From: Apostichopus japonicus
Taxonomy: Eukaryota; Echinodermata; Holothuroidea; Aspidochirotida; Stichopodidae
Reading direction: 5' to 3'
DNA: 64,000 bases
Assembly: GCF_037975245.1 (NCBI RefSeq)
Contig: NC_092568.1
Span: 1,738,001 to 1,802,000 of the forward strand
The notes beneath the pieces were generated by a model. It worked only from the letters and a program-made list of their open reading frames with translations, made no database searches and was not told where the DNA came from. Shown in pieces: positions 1 to 11,840 of this stretch (positions within the stretch are counted from its first letter, which is position 1; each line of letters starts with the position of its first letter). The translations under genes and the position numbers were made by a program.

Positions 1-634
1 ACGTCGTCTTTACCTAGTCTTCTTCCTCACCCTCATCTTCGATCCCACCCACCCCCTCCTCTTATCGCAACCATCCCATCCTCCAGATTGTCTTTGCCAC
101 CAAAGGTTCCAAAAGCACCATCCCCCCCCCCTCCTACACACACACACATACACCCCCGTAATCCAACAAGTGAAACGAAACAGAATAATAAATAATGTCC
201 GTTGGTAAGCAGAAGAAAGAAAAAAACACTGCAAGCACCTGGAGAACTGTAATAATATTTTGGTTAAATGTGATGCATTTTCTTGTGCATAATAAGTAGC
301 AGAGTAGCAGCTATTGTGAGCGAGGAAATGAGCTTTCTCTGTTACAGATTGCAGTTAGATTACATTCGCTCTCTCATTTCCCAGCTGAGATCTTCTGGCC
401 AATCAGCAATTCGAGTGCTGATATCAGAGTAAAATACGTATGCACTCTCTACAGACATGACTACCTTAAAGAAATGGGTTGAACAGTGACCCCCAGAGTC
501 TGGCGACCTACTTAATGTAGACACAGCATATCAAGATAAATGGTGTTTCCATCATCACAAGCTGATCAATGAGTCCGATCTTAGATGTCGGTCTATTGGT
601 TGAACCACTGCTCAAGTTCAACTAGATTTTGGTT

Positions 635-830
635 GGGGGGGGGGGAGGGGTAGTGCCAAAATTGTAATTTACATCACTCCTATCTTACCTGTCTCTTTAA
701 GCATATGCACACTCTGATCTACCTTAGTCTAAGAATGCTTTCTCAACTACGCCCCAAATAACCCTCTGTCCTCCTTGCGAATTGACCATTCAGAAGCATA
801 CAATTGTTGAGAGGTTTGGCGGGGGGGGGG
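635..830. repeat. dispersed repeat, copy A
   Basis: An 11-base G tract with AGGGGTAG is followed by ATTTACATCACTCC and TCTTACCTGTCTC, then a C-rich middle and CCATTCAGAAG near the right end, before another G tract at about 820. The order and sequence match copy D (19115-19330) and, more loosely, copy C (3941-4135). Confidence 0.6.
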
Positions 831-870
831 GAGGGGGGCAGGGAGGGGTAAGTAGTGGGAGGGATAAGGA
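818..870 (+). other. G-quadruplex-prone G-rich tract
   Basis: Several runs of 3 to 12 G separated by one to six bases, on the + strand. It meets the usual G4 pattern of four or more G-runs with short loops. Confidence 0.6.
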
Positions 871-1540
871 TTGGAGACCATCTGCCCTTAGATGGCAAAC
901 ATCATTGATACTGAAAATATTGGAAAATATGACCATAGTGAAGGTATAGTATAGTTCATGTGGTAGTTATGATTTCCACAAGTCAAAAACAAACTTGATC
1001 ATTTGTTTTCAGTAAGAGGTTCATTTTGTAGATAGCTGCTTATGCAAAGGAAGAGAAGGATATGATTTGTGAGGATGCTAGAGATTTCCCAAACGCAATA
1101 ACGTGATAATTTACATTGTTTGTCATTCACCTGTCTCTTCATAACTATAGCACTCTCATTTTACCGTCTGTAGAAGTACAGCAGTAATGTTTCTAGTATT
1201 CAGATCTAGCGCCCTCCTCCTTCATGAATGAATCTTCTGGCTCTGATCTTGGGGTATATCTGCATAGATCTGTACTATGCTAGGTAATGCTCTTTTAATC
1301 TTCGGTACTCTCACTTTTAGAGGACATTGGTATATCTTTTCTTCATGGAAACTTCATTTATATTTGGTTCAGCACAATCCTGTGCCCCCCCTTTCCCCTC
1401 CCTCCCCATCCCCTTTTCCCATTATTTCTTAAGGTAGGTTGAAGTCTCCTAGGTACACCAGTACAATTCTATCCCCATCTTATCATGGATACATACAACT
1501 CAAGGTTATAATATTCAAGTACTAAATCCACCCACCTCCC

Positions 1541-1719
1541 TCTCAGCCCCTCTCATCCCCTCTCACCCCCGTCTCACCCCCTCTACCCCCGTCTCACCCT
1601 CTCTCACCCCCTCTCACCCCTTCTCACCCCCTCTCACCCCCTCTCACCCCCTCCCTTGCAATCTCATCGCACCCCCTCCCTTGCAATCTCATCGCACCCC
1701 CTCCCTTGCAATCTCATCG
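1541..1719. repeat. CTCTCACCCC microsatellite followed by three copies of a 25-bp unit
   Basis: From 1541 to about 1650 there are roughly eleven imperfect 10-bp units (CTCTCACCCC). They run directly into three copies, at 1651, 1676 and 1701, of a 25-bp unit starting CTCCCTTGCAATCTCATCG. The second unit looks derived from the first by capture of the TTGCAATCTCATCG segment. Confidence 0.9.
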
Positions 1720-2924
1720 GTAATTTCTCTTGGTTAGCACATCAATACATTTCCACACCCTTACCAAATCTCCTTTGTTAGAGGATGAGTGCAAACCCTA
1801 CCTACAACCTTCCATATTTAGCATGCAAAGCACTGTACTTTCAACATATTGAGATATCAGCTTTAGGACAAGCCCTACATGCCAGTCAGACAGAAGTCCA
1901 ATCAATAGAATGCGTTAAATATCAATTGTAGCCAGGTGTTCCAGTGCTATTAGAGTCAATGGATTCTTTGCACTCATTGATCCATAACGAAAAAAGAAAA
2001 AAAAATATTAGAAACAAGAGCAGAGCCAAAGGAATCAAATGCATTATGAAGTTTCCCAAAGTCTGCAATAATATGTCACGGACACAAAACAGTTGTTGTT
2101 GTTGTCGTCATCGGTAGCAGTTCACGCTGTAAGCAACGAGCTAGCTAAGTGAGGTATGATTTGTAGCCATGTAATAATAATCATATTCAGTACATCTATG
2201 TTTAAAGTATGCTGGTTAAATATGCCATTTATGGATCATTTTCAAAGCAATGTGTTGACCTTAACTTGCCAGCAAATTAAGAGAAATTGTGTTTTCTCAT
2301 TTACGGAATAGATGACCTCACTTGGATTACACCGGTTACGTGTTTCATATCGTTAAGGTTAGTTTTAATGTGTGTCTTTTGTTTTTACAGAATATATATG
2401 TAGGCATATTATAGTTGCTTGGAAAGCTAAACAGCACTGGCCTGTATATACAGTAGGGACCAGAATTTGAGATGGGTTATTTTATTATTAACCAGAATAA
2501 TGGTCAATACATTTTTATAAGCTGTAACTTATGTGAGTTTTTGTTTAAGCCAGCTCTTACAGTGAATGATATCTACAATTTATACTGTAAATAAGTAGAA
2601 AAATGAAAGCAACCATAAATCTTGGAACAATTTTTCAAAATAGCCATTTAATGTTCAGTTTGCAAAATTATTGCTCTCCGTTAATCAGATTAAGATATGG
2701 AGTTTAAGATTAGCTTAGATGTTGAACGTCAATTTCAGATCATTAAAAACCAAGGGAGAAGAGAGTATTGTAAAAATGAATATGGGCATATTAAAGTTCA
2801 TGATAAGTGAAATCTATACGTATTGAAAGAATACACAACATTTATATTTAATACAATAAATAAATAAAAAACCGAGGAAGCAAAAAACCACTACAACCAT
2901 TGAAGATGATCCCTGTAGAGTTCA

Positions 2925-3008
2925 GTGAAAGAATTACGTCGGCCCCATCACAGTGAAAGAATTACGTCTGCCGCATCACAGTGAGAGAATTACGTCTGCT
3001 GCATCAAA
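2925..3008. repeat. 28-bp tandem repeat, three copies
   Basis: Units begin at 2925, 2953 and 2981 (GTGAAAGAATTACGTC...GCATCACA) with a few substitutions. There is no coding link. Confidence 0.88.
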
Positions 3009-3940
3009 TAAAAAGCAACAAGAGGTGTTTCTGTGCTGTGTGATATTGGCCTTCATCCTACAGAGCATCTAAAAACCGATGTAAAGGAATTACAAATGTT
3101 GTGCGTTGCGTGAGGCTAATGTAATAAATCTCTGTGGAATTGAGGTCTGTTTTGCGGATGCAAAGATTAAAAAAAAAATCCATAGTCCTATGATGGCTGC
3201 CGTTATCGATCTAGCTTCGTTTCGAAACTTTTTGAGCAGCTGAGACTAGCGTTGGAGTTCTTGCAATTTATATTCGAGTTGGAATATATTACGCTATGTG
3301 GAGATGAGTCACATCAAGAAAGCGATGATGATATATGCAACAGTTTGCTGTGAGCAATATTCATAATCATACATTAGCATCAAACAAATAAATATCAGGC
3401 TTATAATCCATGGCCGATGACTAACATGGCAAGTTAATCGCCGCTATATGAAAGGAAACTTTAGAAATGCGATTGGAGGCTCATTTACTTCATTTCCATG
3501 TCATTTAAGCAAAGAAAGGTAAAAATATTAAACATGAAAAGAAGTTGGAAAATTCCCAGAAATAATCGGTAAAGAAAGGAAGAATGAGCATAAAATATGT
3601 CAATTTCCAAGGTTATTATTTTTGTAGGAAGGCATATGAAATGGAAAGCAATTAAGGTGACAAACACACACACACAGTACACACACACTCACAAAGGAAT
3701 TTTTAAATTTTTTGTTGCTTTTAAGAAATTTCACAGAAAGGACAAGTGCTTTTATGTGAGTCATACTCAGCCACTAATTCCTCTCAATATATCATTTAAA
3801 GTAGCTTTTGAGTTGATCTTCTTAATTTCTTTTCGTTTCTTGGTGAGCATATTCCCCTGACAGACAATCAATGTAAGGCTTATATTGACGAGAAAAATAT
3901 TCCAGACTGTTATTTGAAAACACCATTTAATTAATTCCTG

Positions 3941-4135
3941 TCTTACCTATCTTCTGTACATACACAACTCCAATCTGCATAGCCTACAAACTGTTACCTC
4001 TCTTGGGATGAGCCTCCCCCCCCCCCGCCAGCCCCCTTGGCCAATGACCCTCTATCAGGTCAATACCTTCTTCCTTTGGAATCTACCATTCTGAAGTCCT
4101 ACAGCCCATTTTTGACAGGTCTAGAATTTTCATCC
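3941..4135. repeat. dispersed repeat, copy C (diverged)
   Basis: It starts TCTTACCTATCTTCTG and has a C tract at 4016-4026, then TGACCCTCT and CTACCATTCTGAAG in the same order as copies A and D. A shared TAAATACCCAAACCAGT segment lies downstream at about 4540 and also after copy D at about 19503, so the element may extend further right. Confidence 0.5.
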
Positions 4136-5016
4136 ATCTCAATATCTTGTCCCCAACCATAGATATGGTTGATTAAATGTAACATATATTGAGCAGCTAG
4201 TAAACCCTGGAACTATCCAGGGAGTTGATCCCAGTTGTTGTTCTATGAAATGTTCTTCAAAAGACTTTGGTTAGGCTATTATAATCTTCTTGTTGCTTTA
4301 TCATTGAAACCTGATGCCTTTGGAATATTCTTAGTAGAACCATTGTTTGGTTTTGTCTCTGGATAAATGATTGATGTAGTATTATAGAGAAAAATGAAGA
4401 TAGATTTAAATGAATGGCCATCATGAATTGTCATTCTACTGTTGCCAGATGCAATATATATAATGATAGCAAATGCTAGGAGGATGTGGTTTTGACATAA
4501 TTATGCAATGTTTAGTAGACGGGTAAATGACATCATTTGTAAATACCCAAACCAGTAAATTTTAATATCATAATCACAAAGATAACATCCTCTTGGTATC
4601 TGCAACTACCACTAAACCCTCCCCTACTAGTGCCAACATTGCCCTTATGTACTCACATGGGCTCGGTTGTACACGACAATTGTCTTCACAGCTCTCTGAG
4701 TATTCACCAAATTCCTTGCCTAAACCTGCAAGCTATAACTTGCCAACATGAAGGCAGTTCAATTCCTATTTGAGTATTTGCTTGCATTTATAACAAATTT
4801 GCATACATGTGACCCATATCAATGCATTTATAAATTGATAATTATCCATGAGGTATGTGCTTGACATCATAATATTAGGAGAGTTTAAATAAAACTATTC
4901 AGTTCATATTTGAAACGTGTAAAACAGTTCTCTTTTGTGTTCGCCCTGCTCATTAACTTGTCTGTATTCTGTGTGTGTATTTGTCCCTCTGTTACTGTAA
5001 CTTGCCATTCAACCCG

Positions 5017-5044
5017 CTGATGAAGATCCTGCTAGGATCGAAAC
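5017..5044 (+). other. hammerhead-like hairpin (CTGATGA ... stem ... GAAAC), imperfect
   Basis: CTGATGA at 5017-5023 is followed by one extra A, a 5-bp perfect stem (GATCC / GGATC, loop TGCTA), and GAAAC at 5040-5044. The core words and their order are those of hammerhead ribozymes, and similar hairpins occur in Penelope-like and other retroelement tails. The extra A between core and stem II, and the lack of a clear stem I, argue against an active ribozyme. Confidence 0.35.
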
Positions 5045-5347
5045 GTCACGCCATCTTTTACGTTTTCCACAAATTTAAAACAGAGTAATAAATGCATCAC
5101 AACTTTAATAATACCATCACAAGGATCATAAAATCTCAGCTCATGATTTCAGACGTGATTTTGTTCCGTTTATTACGTTGAAGGTGATCAAAGCTCTCGG
5201 TTAGCAGGCCAGGAGCTGCTGCTAGCAAGGCTTAGGTAGCACCTGTAGCAGCTATATCGTTTTTGTTATTAACCGCCAGATTCACCTCAAAACCTCTAAA
5301 CAGTCTCAGAGCTTCCTCGTACACCGCAAACTGTCAAGATTCTGCGG

Positions 5348-5354
5348 TATAAAA
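5348..5354 (+). promoter_or_regulatory. TATAAAA sequence, possible TATA box
   Basis: TATAAAA within a locally GC-richer stretch, about 690 bp before a consensus splice donor (CAG|GTAAGT at 6037). It could mark a 5' non-coding exon, but there is no independent support. Confidence 0.15.
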
Positions 5355-6834
5355 TCTGCCTTTCAGCCTTAGCCAGTTTGATGAAATTTTACAACAAATC
5401 AATACACCTGTATTGTATGTCAGTATACTCATGCCGAGATCAAGGGAATGCTAATTTTAAGGCTGCCTCCTCTTCCTACAGAATTTGGTGGTTTTTCGTC
5501 ATCGTAAATGAAAGAACACAGTGCTGCAATTTAAAGTTGATTAACTTTATTTTCATGCATTTTGTCATTCTCATCCTCTGTGCAGCCTAAGGGGTATTGA
5601 TTCAGCCACTGACTAAAAAACTCCAGTATACACGGGAAGTCGTTAGCAACTAATGATTTCTAGCTCCGTGTTGACGCATTCTTGGTGCTTATGTGTCATA
5701 CTGCTGAGTGCCTTGCACGTTAAGAGTCAGACGCTTTTATCGCATTCGAGGCTGAAATTCCTACTGAATCGACCTCCCTTAATGGTTCCTCGGCTGTTTT
5801 TACGATTATTGGTCTGTTTGGACAGAATGCGGCATTGCATAGAGCTTTGATTGCACTGTTTTTGTTACTAAAAACTGGAAGCGTCTCTTCGACTGTAATG
5901 TGGCCATAACGGGGAAAAAAATATTTGGCTATCTTGGGCAGATAAATGCTATCTCTGTACACACTGTGAGGACATTGATTGTTTGTGTTCTGAAAGGGAA
6001 AAGTTAATTCACCTGTGAAGACAAGTTGTTGCACAGGTAAGTACATAAAACGTAATTTCAAGCTTGCTTCATATAGAGTGAACTGAAAATTGCAACAACC
6101 TGTTTAAGTTGTGGAATGGTGATAGACTTGTATGGTTTGGTAATGTACAACATGAATAATACAATGTGTGTACAGTACTCTTCAGCATTAGAAGGAGGTC
6201 TTAATTATAGGTCTACAAAGTTGATGATAATGGTGTGTGTTTAAACTCACAGTGACTTGTAATTGACAATTAAGACAGTCAGTTTAATGGAAATTAAGAA
6301 TTCAGAAATAATAAATAGAAGATGTTGTAATTCATCAGAAGATAAAGAGTAGGGTTTGGTGAATGATGTCTTTGTAATTGCTAGGCTATACTTATTGTAG
6401 TAGTTCTAAGGCTTAGATATGTAGAAAAGAAAATTTAAGGAAAAGATGGGGCAATTAATACAGTATGATAATGATTACATACAGTAAGTCGAAAGGACTC
6501 CTTATGCTTTGTTCATGATTGGGAAGTGATCTTGAGTGATACAAAGAGGTGTTAATTTAAATGGATAAATCAAGAAATAAGCTTGAAATCTCTTCTTCTG
6601 TGGTACAACACATTGTAGTTCAAGCATCATTCTGATTGTGTGAGTGTGGTCATCTTCAGTAGATAAGCTAATGTCTATTATTGTAGTGCATGGAGTGAGC
6701 CATATATGTTAAAGGCTAAATAGTCAAATTTGTATTTTAGCGTCGAGTTCTCACATTGTTTCGCACTGGATCAACCATGTTATTGTCACTCGTGATTGGT
6801 TACAATGGGATCTCTTCAGCCACGCCCAAAATCT

Positions 6835-7223
6835 ACAGAGGGCGCTTTAGTATCGGTCCAGTCTAATTCAATGAAACTTGACAAGTTGCACTCTTTGACC
6901 GCAGATCATAACAGTACCACGAGTTGTTCACTTGTTGTATTTATATACGATTCCATAGGTATTGAAGAAGAGATCTTTTGAAACATATTTTAGAAGTTCC
7001 AAGGCAAGCAAACTGTTTTTAAGCGCCCTAAAACTTGTGATTTCTAAAGCATGTTACAAAAGTGGAAGCCTGAAGTAGGCAATCAGCCAGCTTATCTGTC
7101 TGCTGGTTCACAACGTATTCAGTGTTCACAGCTCGTGATTGCTTCCACAGGATCATGTTACTTCAGAGATCATTAAACAGTACAGATAATGCACATTAAG
7201 ACAATTATGAGAGCGCCCTCTGT
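6835..7223. mobile_element. possible 389-bp MITE with inverted ACAGAGGGCGCT ends
   Basis: ACAGAGGGCGCT at 6835-6846 is repeated exactly inverted at 7212-7223. Both ends have a GATTGG-type word close by. There is no transposase and no clear target duplication. AGAGGGCGCT is a common motif at the ends of short metazoan repeats. Confidence 0.35.
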
Positions 7224-10200
7224 CAAAAACCAATCGGCCCCACCTAAATTGAAAGAAACAGGCTCAAGCCAATTAGCTAGATAAAGATTTTACGTCCCAC
7301 AAATTAAATGTAATATTCATTAAATTTAATTGACAACATTTTGAGTCCAATGTATTCCTAGTTTCATATGATCCTTGGGTCGGTTTGGACTTTTTGCTTT
7401 ACTGCTAGTACTGTAAGTTGCAGACCACCTGTTTTTAGATACCTCATCTTTGACTCTAAATTTGCTTTTATATTGGGTACAGCATGTACAATGTAATGTT
7501 ATTGCAGCACATGAAACACAAAATGACACTAAGCTATACTGCATAGGTTCCTAATGAAACCAGATTATACTTTCAGAACATCAAGTACATGTATATAGTT
7601 AGCTCTTTCCACATTCATAATTAAATTTAAAGTTTGAACAACAACACCAGACAACTATAAACACCAGATGCTAAACCAGGCAATGTTAATTTTATGATGA
7701 CATTTTCTGCGACGGTTATGAGACTAATTAGCATCATAAAAATAATAAACAAGATATCAATGATCAGATAAATCACACCCATACTTGAATGAAGCATAAT
7801 ATAAACCTGTACCTTGTTAGTATATCATTTTTTGTCACCATTTTCACATGACATTGTTTATAAATCATTCTGCATAAAGGCAGGTTATAGTTCAGTCATT
7901 ACTAAATATTTATATGATAATTATGCATGTTAGGCATCACTATTTAATGCTTACAATTTCACAAACTAAGTGCTGGCAATCAGAGATGTATATAATGACA
8001 ACTATTAAAATGATTTCCTCAGTGACTGAAGTCGATATTACTTTAAAAGAGAATCCTAAAAATTTTCTGCATCTATATAGGTCAAAACTACACTCCCATG
8101 AAGCATTTTGTATAGCAAGACATGAATTTATCAAAGTTGGTGGTATTTTGAGAATGCATCTGGCAACAGTGCTCAGAGTGAATGATGTCATTGCAGCAGT
8201 TCAGCTAAATTTGCTCTTGTTTTAGCTTTGTATTCTTTAACCCACTCTATATTCACAGAGGAAATTAAAATTTGTACAAAAAATTTGCATTTTGATGAAA
8301 TTCTAATTACAGAGAACTAGTGGACAAACATTCCAAAATGTGTCAGTTTGCAAGGATAATTCAGTGTAAAGGTTATAATATTAGGAAAGTAAAGCCTTTG
8401 GAAGAATATATTGTCTTTATGACAGACCACCTACGGTGATCGATTGCATCACAGGGAAGAATCGGAGGCTTTAGCCATGCAACCGTAATAGCTTCCATTC
8501 AATCAACCATAGCTTGAGTTACGGACAAGTTATCGAGATGGTGTTTGCAACCAGTTAACAGTGTGGAATATTTTACTATTTCCACCGTACGAGTCACATT
8601 GCCTGCCACTGGAATAACACCTTTACCTTAGGATTTCTTTCATCAGTTCGACAGTTTTAATCATGTCCTCTTTGTACTCTCGATGTGTTGCTTGATAAAC
8701 AACTATGATATTAACTGTCATACATGTATGTATGGGGTACATCTGTTCCTTTCGTTTCTCTCAAGTGGAAACCTGTTAACCCAAGAGGGCTGCATGAATA
8801 ATTCTGCCCAGCCTACAATACGTCTCATTAAGTCAATCAGTGTGTAACGTATTGTACTCATGTGTAAGCAACATGACAGATTCAAGAAAATTGCAAATTG
8901 GCATTTGAATTTTTTGTGAATTCTTTCCAACCATTCCATGAGTTTCCAAAGATTTTGAGAAATGACGTACAGAAGTTTATCTCAGCTCTACTGCATTTAT
9001 ACACTTAAGCAGACTATACAGATGTATGATAATAAATCTCCAGAAACCTTCATTCCTTTCAGATATCACATACTTTTAGTTGAATTGGGTATGAGTTGCT
9101 ACAGTAATTGGCTTTTGTGGTTTAAGAATGATGATTGGCTTTCAAAGTACCTGTTTACAATATATGCAAATAATTATGAAAACCAGTCATTATGGTTCTA
9201 TACCACTTTCAGTTTTTGGACAAAGTACCAATTTATACATCTTAAGCTAATCAGTCAAAGTAGCTAGATTATCTTATATGTCAACACAAATATCAATAGG
9301 TCAGCTTCAGAAAGCAATACAAAACATTACCTACTCTCCTTGTTTTTATTTTTATATTTTTTTGACATTCACTAAATTTCTGCTAAAATCCAATCCTGAA
9401 AAGGTTAAAGGTCAACTGAACACCTTTGGAAGGGATACTACAAAGTATTATTTTACCACATTGCTGTTTTGTTACTGGAATGTTTCTCTCTCGTGGCTAT
9501 TGTTAAGTGACTGTGTAAAACCAACAGCTTTGCCGTAGCTTACCTGTATGTAAATATTTATATTAATATAAATAAGTATTACCAAGCCCTTAAATGTTGC
9601 AAACTGATAATTCTAACTTATCCAAATAAACTATAACTCCATTCTGTTGCTTCATGGTTTCACTTATCTCGTATAAATCAGTGTAAATTTGAGCTTTTAA
9701 GCAGCTGGTCACATCAGCAACCGTGAATGATCTCGCCGACAACTATGCGTGAGCGCATACTATACTAGGGTCGCTTAAGCGACGTAAAAATAACTGCTGA
9801 TTATTATTATTATCATCATGCTATATTGTGATTTCTTCTCTGCATCATTAGATTAAGAAAATGCTTCTTTTTTTCAAACCTACCACACTTTTATAGCGAA
9901 CACATCGGAAGGCTAACCCGTAATTTCCTGTACACTTGTGTGTGTTAACTATTAATATGCATGCGGGAAGAATTATTTGATACACTATCCCAATATGCCA
10001 TACTTGCTATATATACAACTGCAAAATAGCAGCTTTGTAAAAACAGAAATCATAGTATTTATTTTATGAGACGAAACTCAGAGCCGTCAAAACAGCATAT
10101 GCAAAATTTAAACCACTAAATTATGCCCTAGGATTTACTGCATTGCATTAACATCCAGACAGATGGATTGCAGATCATTGGGGCGCAACCCAAAGTGGGT

Positions 10201-11721
10201 CGCTAAATTTCCCTGTGGGTTGGAAGATTTTTACAGACATTGATATGATAACTCATCTTCAGTTTTGGGAGGTTGCCGATGGAGATCAATTCATTTATTC
10301 AGTTTCTAACATCAAGTCCACAGTCCAAGCTACAAGTAGCTTTCATACATTCATATCATCGATTCTGAGGGGTGGGGGGGGTGGGGGTCTGGCGGGTCGT
10401 GGCCCAGTCCTCTGGGAAGATTCTGGGTTGTGGACCTAAAAGATCAAGACCAGTAATGATTTCTGCTGCAGCATGTCGTAGATAATTCAAAGTTTCGTAA
10501 CCTTTATCTTTTACCTATTCAGGTTACTCAACAGGGCAGCTCTGTTTACTTTTAATATGAAGTATCATAGTAATGTTTCTGAGACATATTAAATTCATAA
10601 TTACACAATATGTAAATTGAATCTTGTTTTAGTTGGTACAACATTAAACATTTCAAATTCATTTCCTTTTCGTCTATATTGCTACCCAACAATTGCGAGT
10701 GTGCAATTCCAGCCTTGCGATTATTGAGAGTGTATTGTTTACACCTGTCAATTTTTTATCATTGCATATTGAAATGGATAGAACTTATCACTACTGTACT
10801 GTATGTTGATAAATAAAAGGGTATTCTTTGAATTTCCAGTGATCAATAATGAAGCTTATATCAAATTTAATTAAAGTGGTGATTTTTTTACTGTCTCACC
10901 CGATTATTCCCTCACTCACAGTGGATATGTAACATAATCTCTCTGTTTGCTGTATACATAAAGAGAATGGAGTCACTTTTCTTCTAATATCCATTATTTT
11001 CCTAAAATGTCATCACAGACTGTTTAGATTAAACTACATTAAGAAATTCAGCCTTTAATACTAAATGATATTATTTTAGGCTTGTCATGCATCAGTAGTT
11101 TTATACTGTTTGAGCTTATTATTAGCACAGTCTATAATCTAAACTAACTAGTATTGAAAACCATATATATATATATTTTTAATAAGTGGTTTAGATGTCA
11201 GTGGGTCTAAGTTTATTATGATTATTTTCACAAATCCCCACGAGACTTGCAAACGGTAGGCTAAATTAGGCAGTGATTGAAGGATGCACTTATAGGCTTT
11301 ACCTTGGAAGTCAAGTGATGCAAATGGAATTCTGATCGTCTTTCGTCCACTACCCTTTGCGCTTAATTGAAGCTTTGTTTTTTCCATTAAATATTGCCAC
11401 AGTTAATCTGGGGGGGGGGGGCGGGGGTAGCAGACCGTATAATCATCTATGAAAGAGAAATTAAGGTATCTTCAGGAGAAACGATCTGTTACTTATTTTA
11501 GTCGATCAATATTGCAACAGGATTGATCAAGTTTGAAATAACTTCACTGGTAATAGCACGCAATGGACATCACACCTTAATTTGTGGGACACACAATTTT
11601 TTCTACATTGGATGAAACAGTATAATAACTGAAATTATATAAGTATCTAGATAAATGAATTGGCTGCATGCATAAACTGGATCTCTTCTGATAAATGGAG
11701 AGATGCTCAGTATATTAGAAT

Positions 11722-11840
11722 CCCTGTTTACATTACATAATTCCTGTTTACATTACATATTTCCTGTTTGCATTACATAATTCCTGTTAATATTATATAA
11801 TTCCTGTCAATATTATATAATTCCTGTTAATATCACATGA
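11722..11840. repeat. 20-bp tandem repeat, six copies
   Basis: The unit CCTGTTTACATTACATAATT repeats six times with a gradual change to CCTGTTAATATTATATAATT from left to right. Confidence 0.9.

Noticed and set aside
5720-6061. 113-codon minus-strand ORF
   Set aside because: No recognisable domain or homolog; treated as a chance frame in a GC-richer patch.
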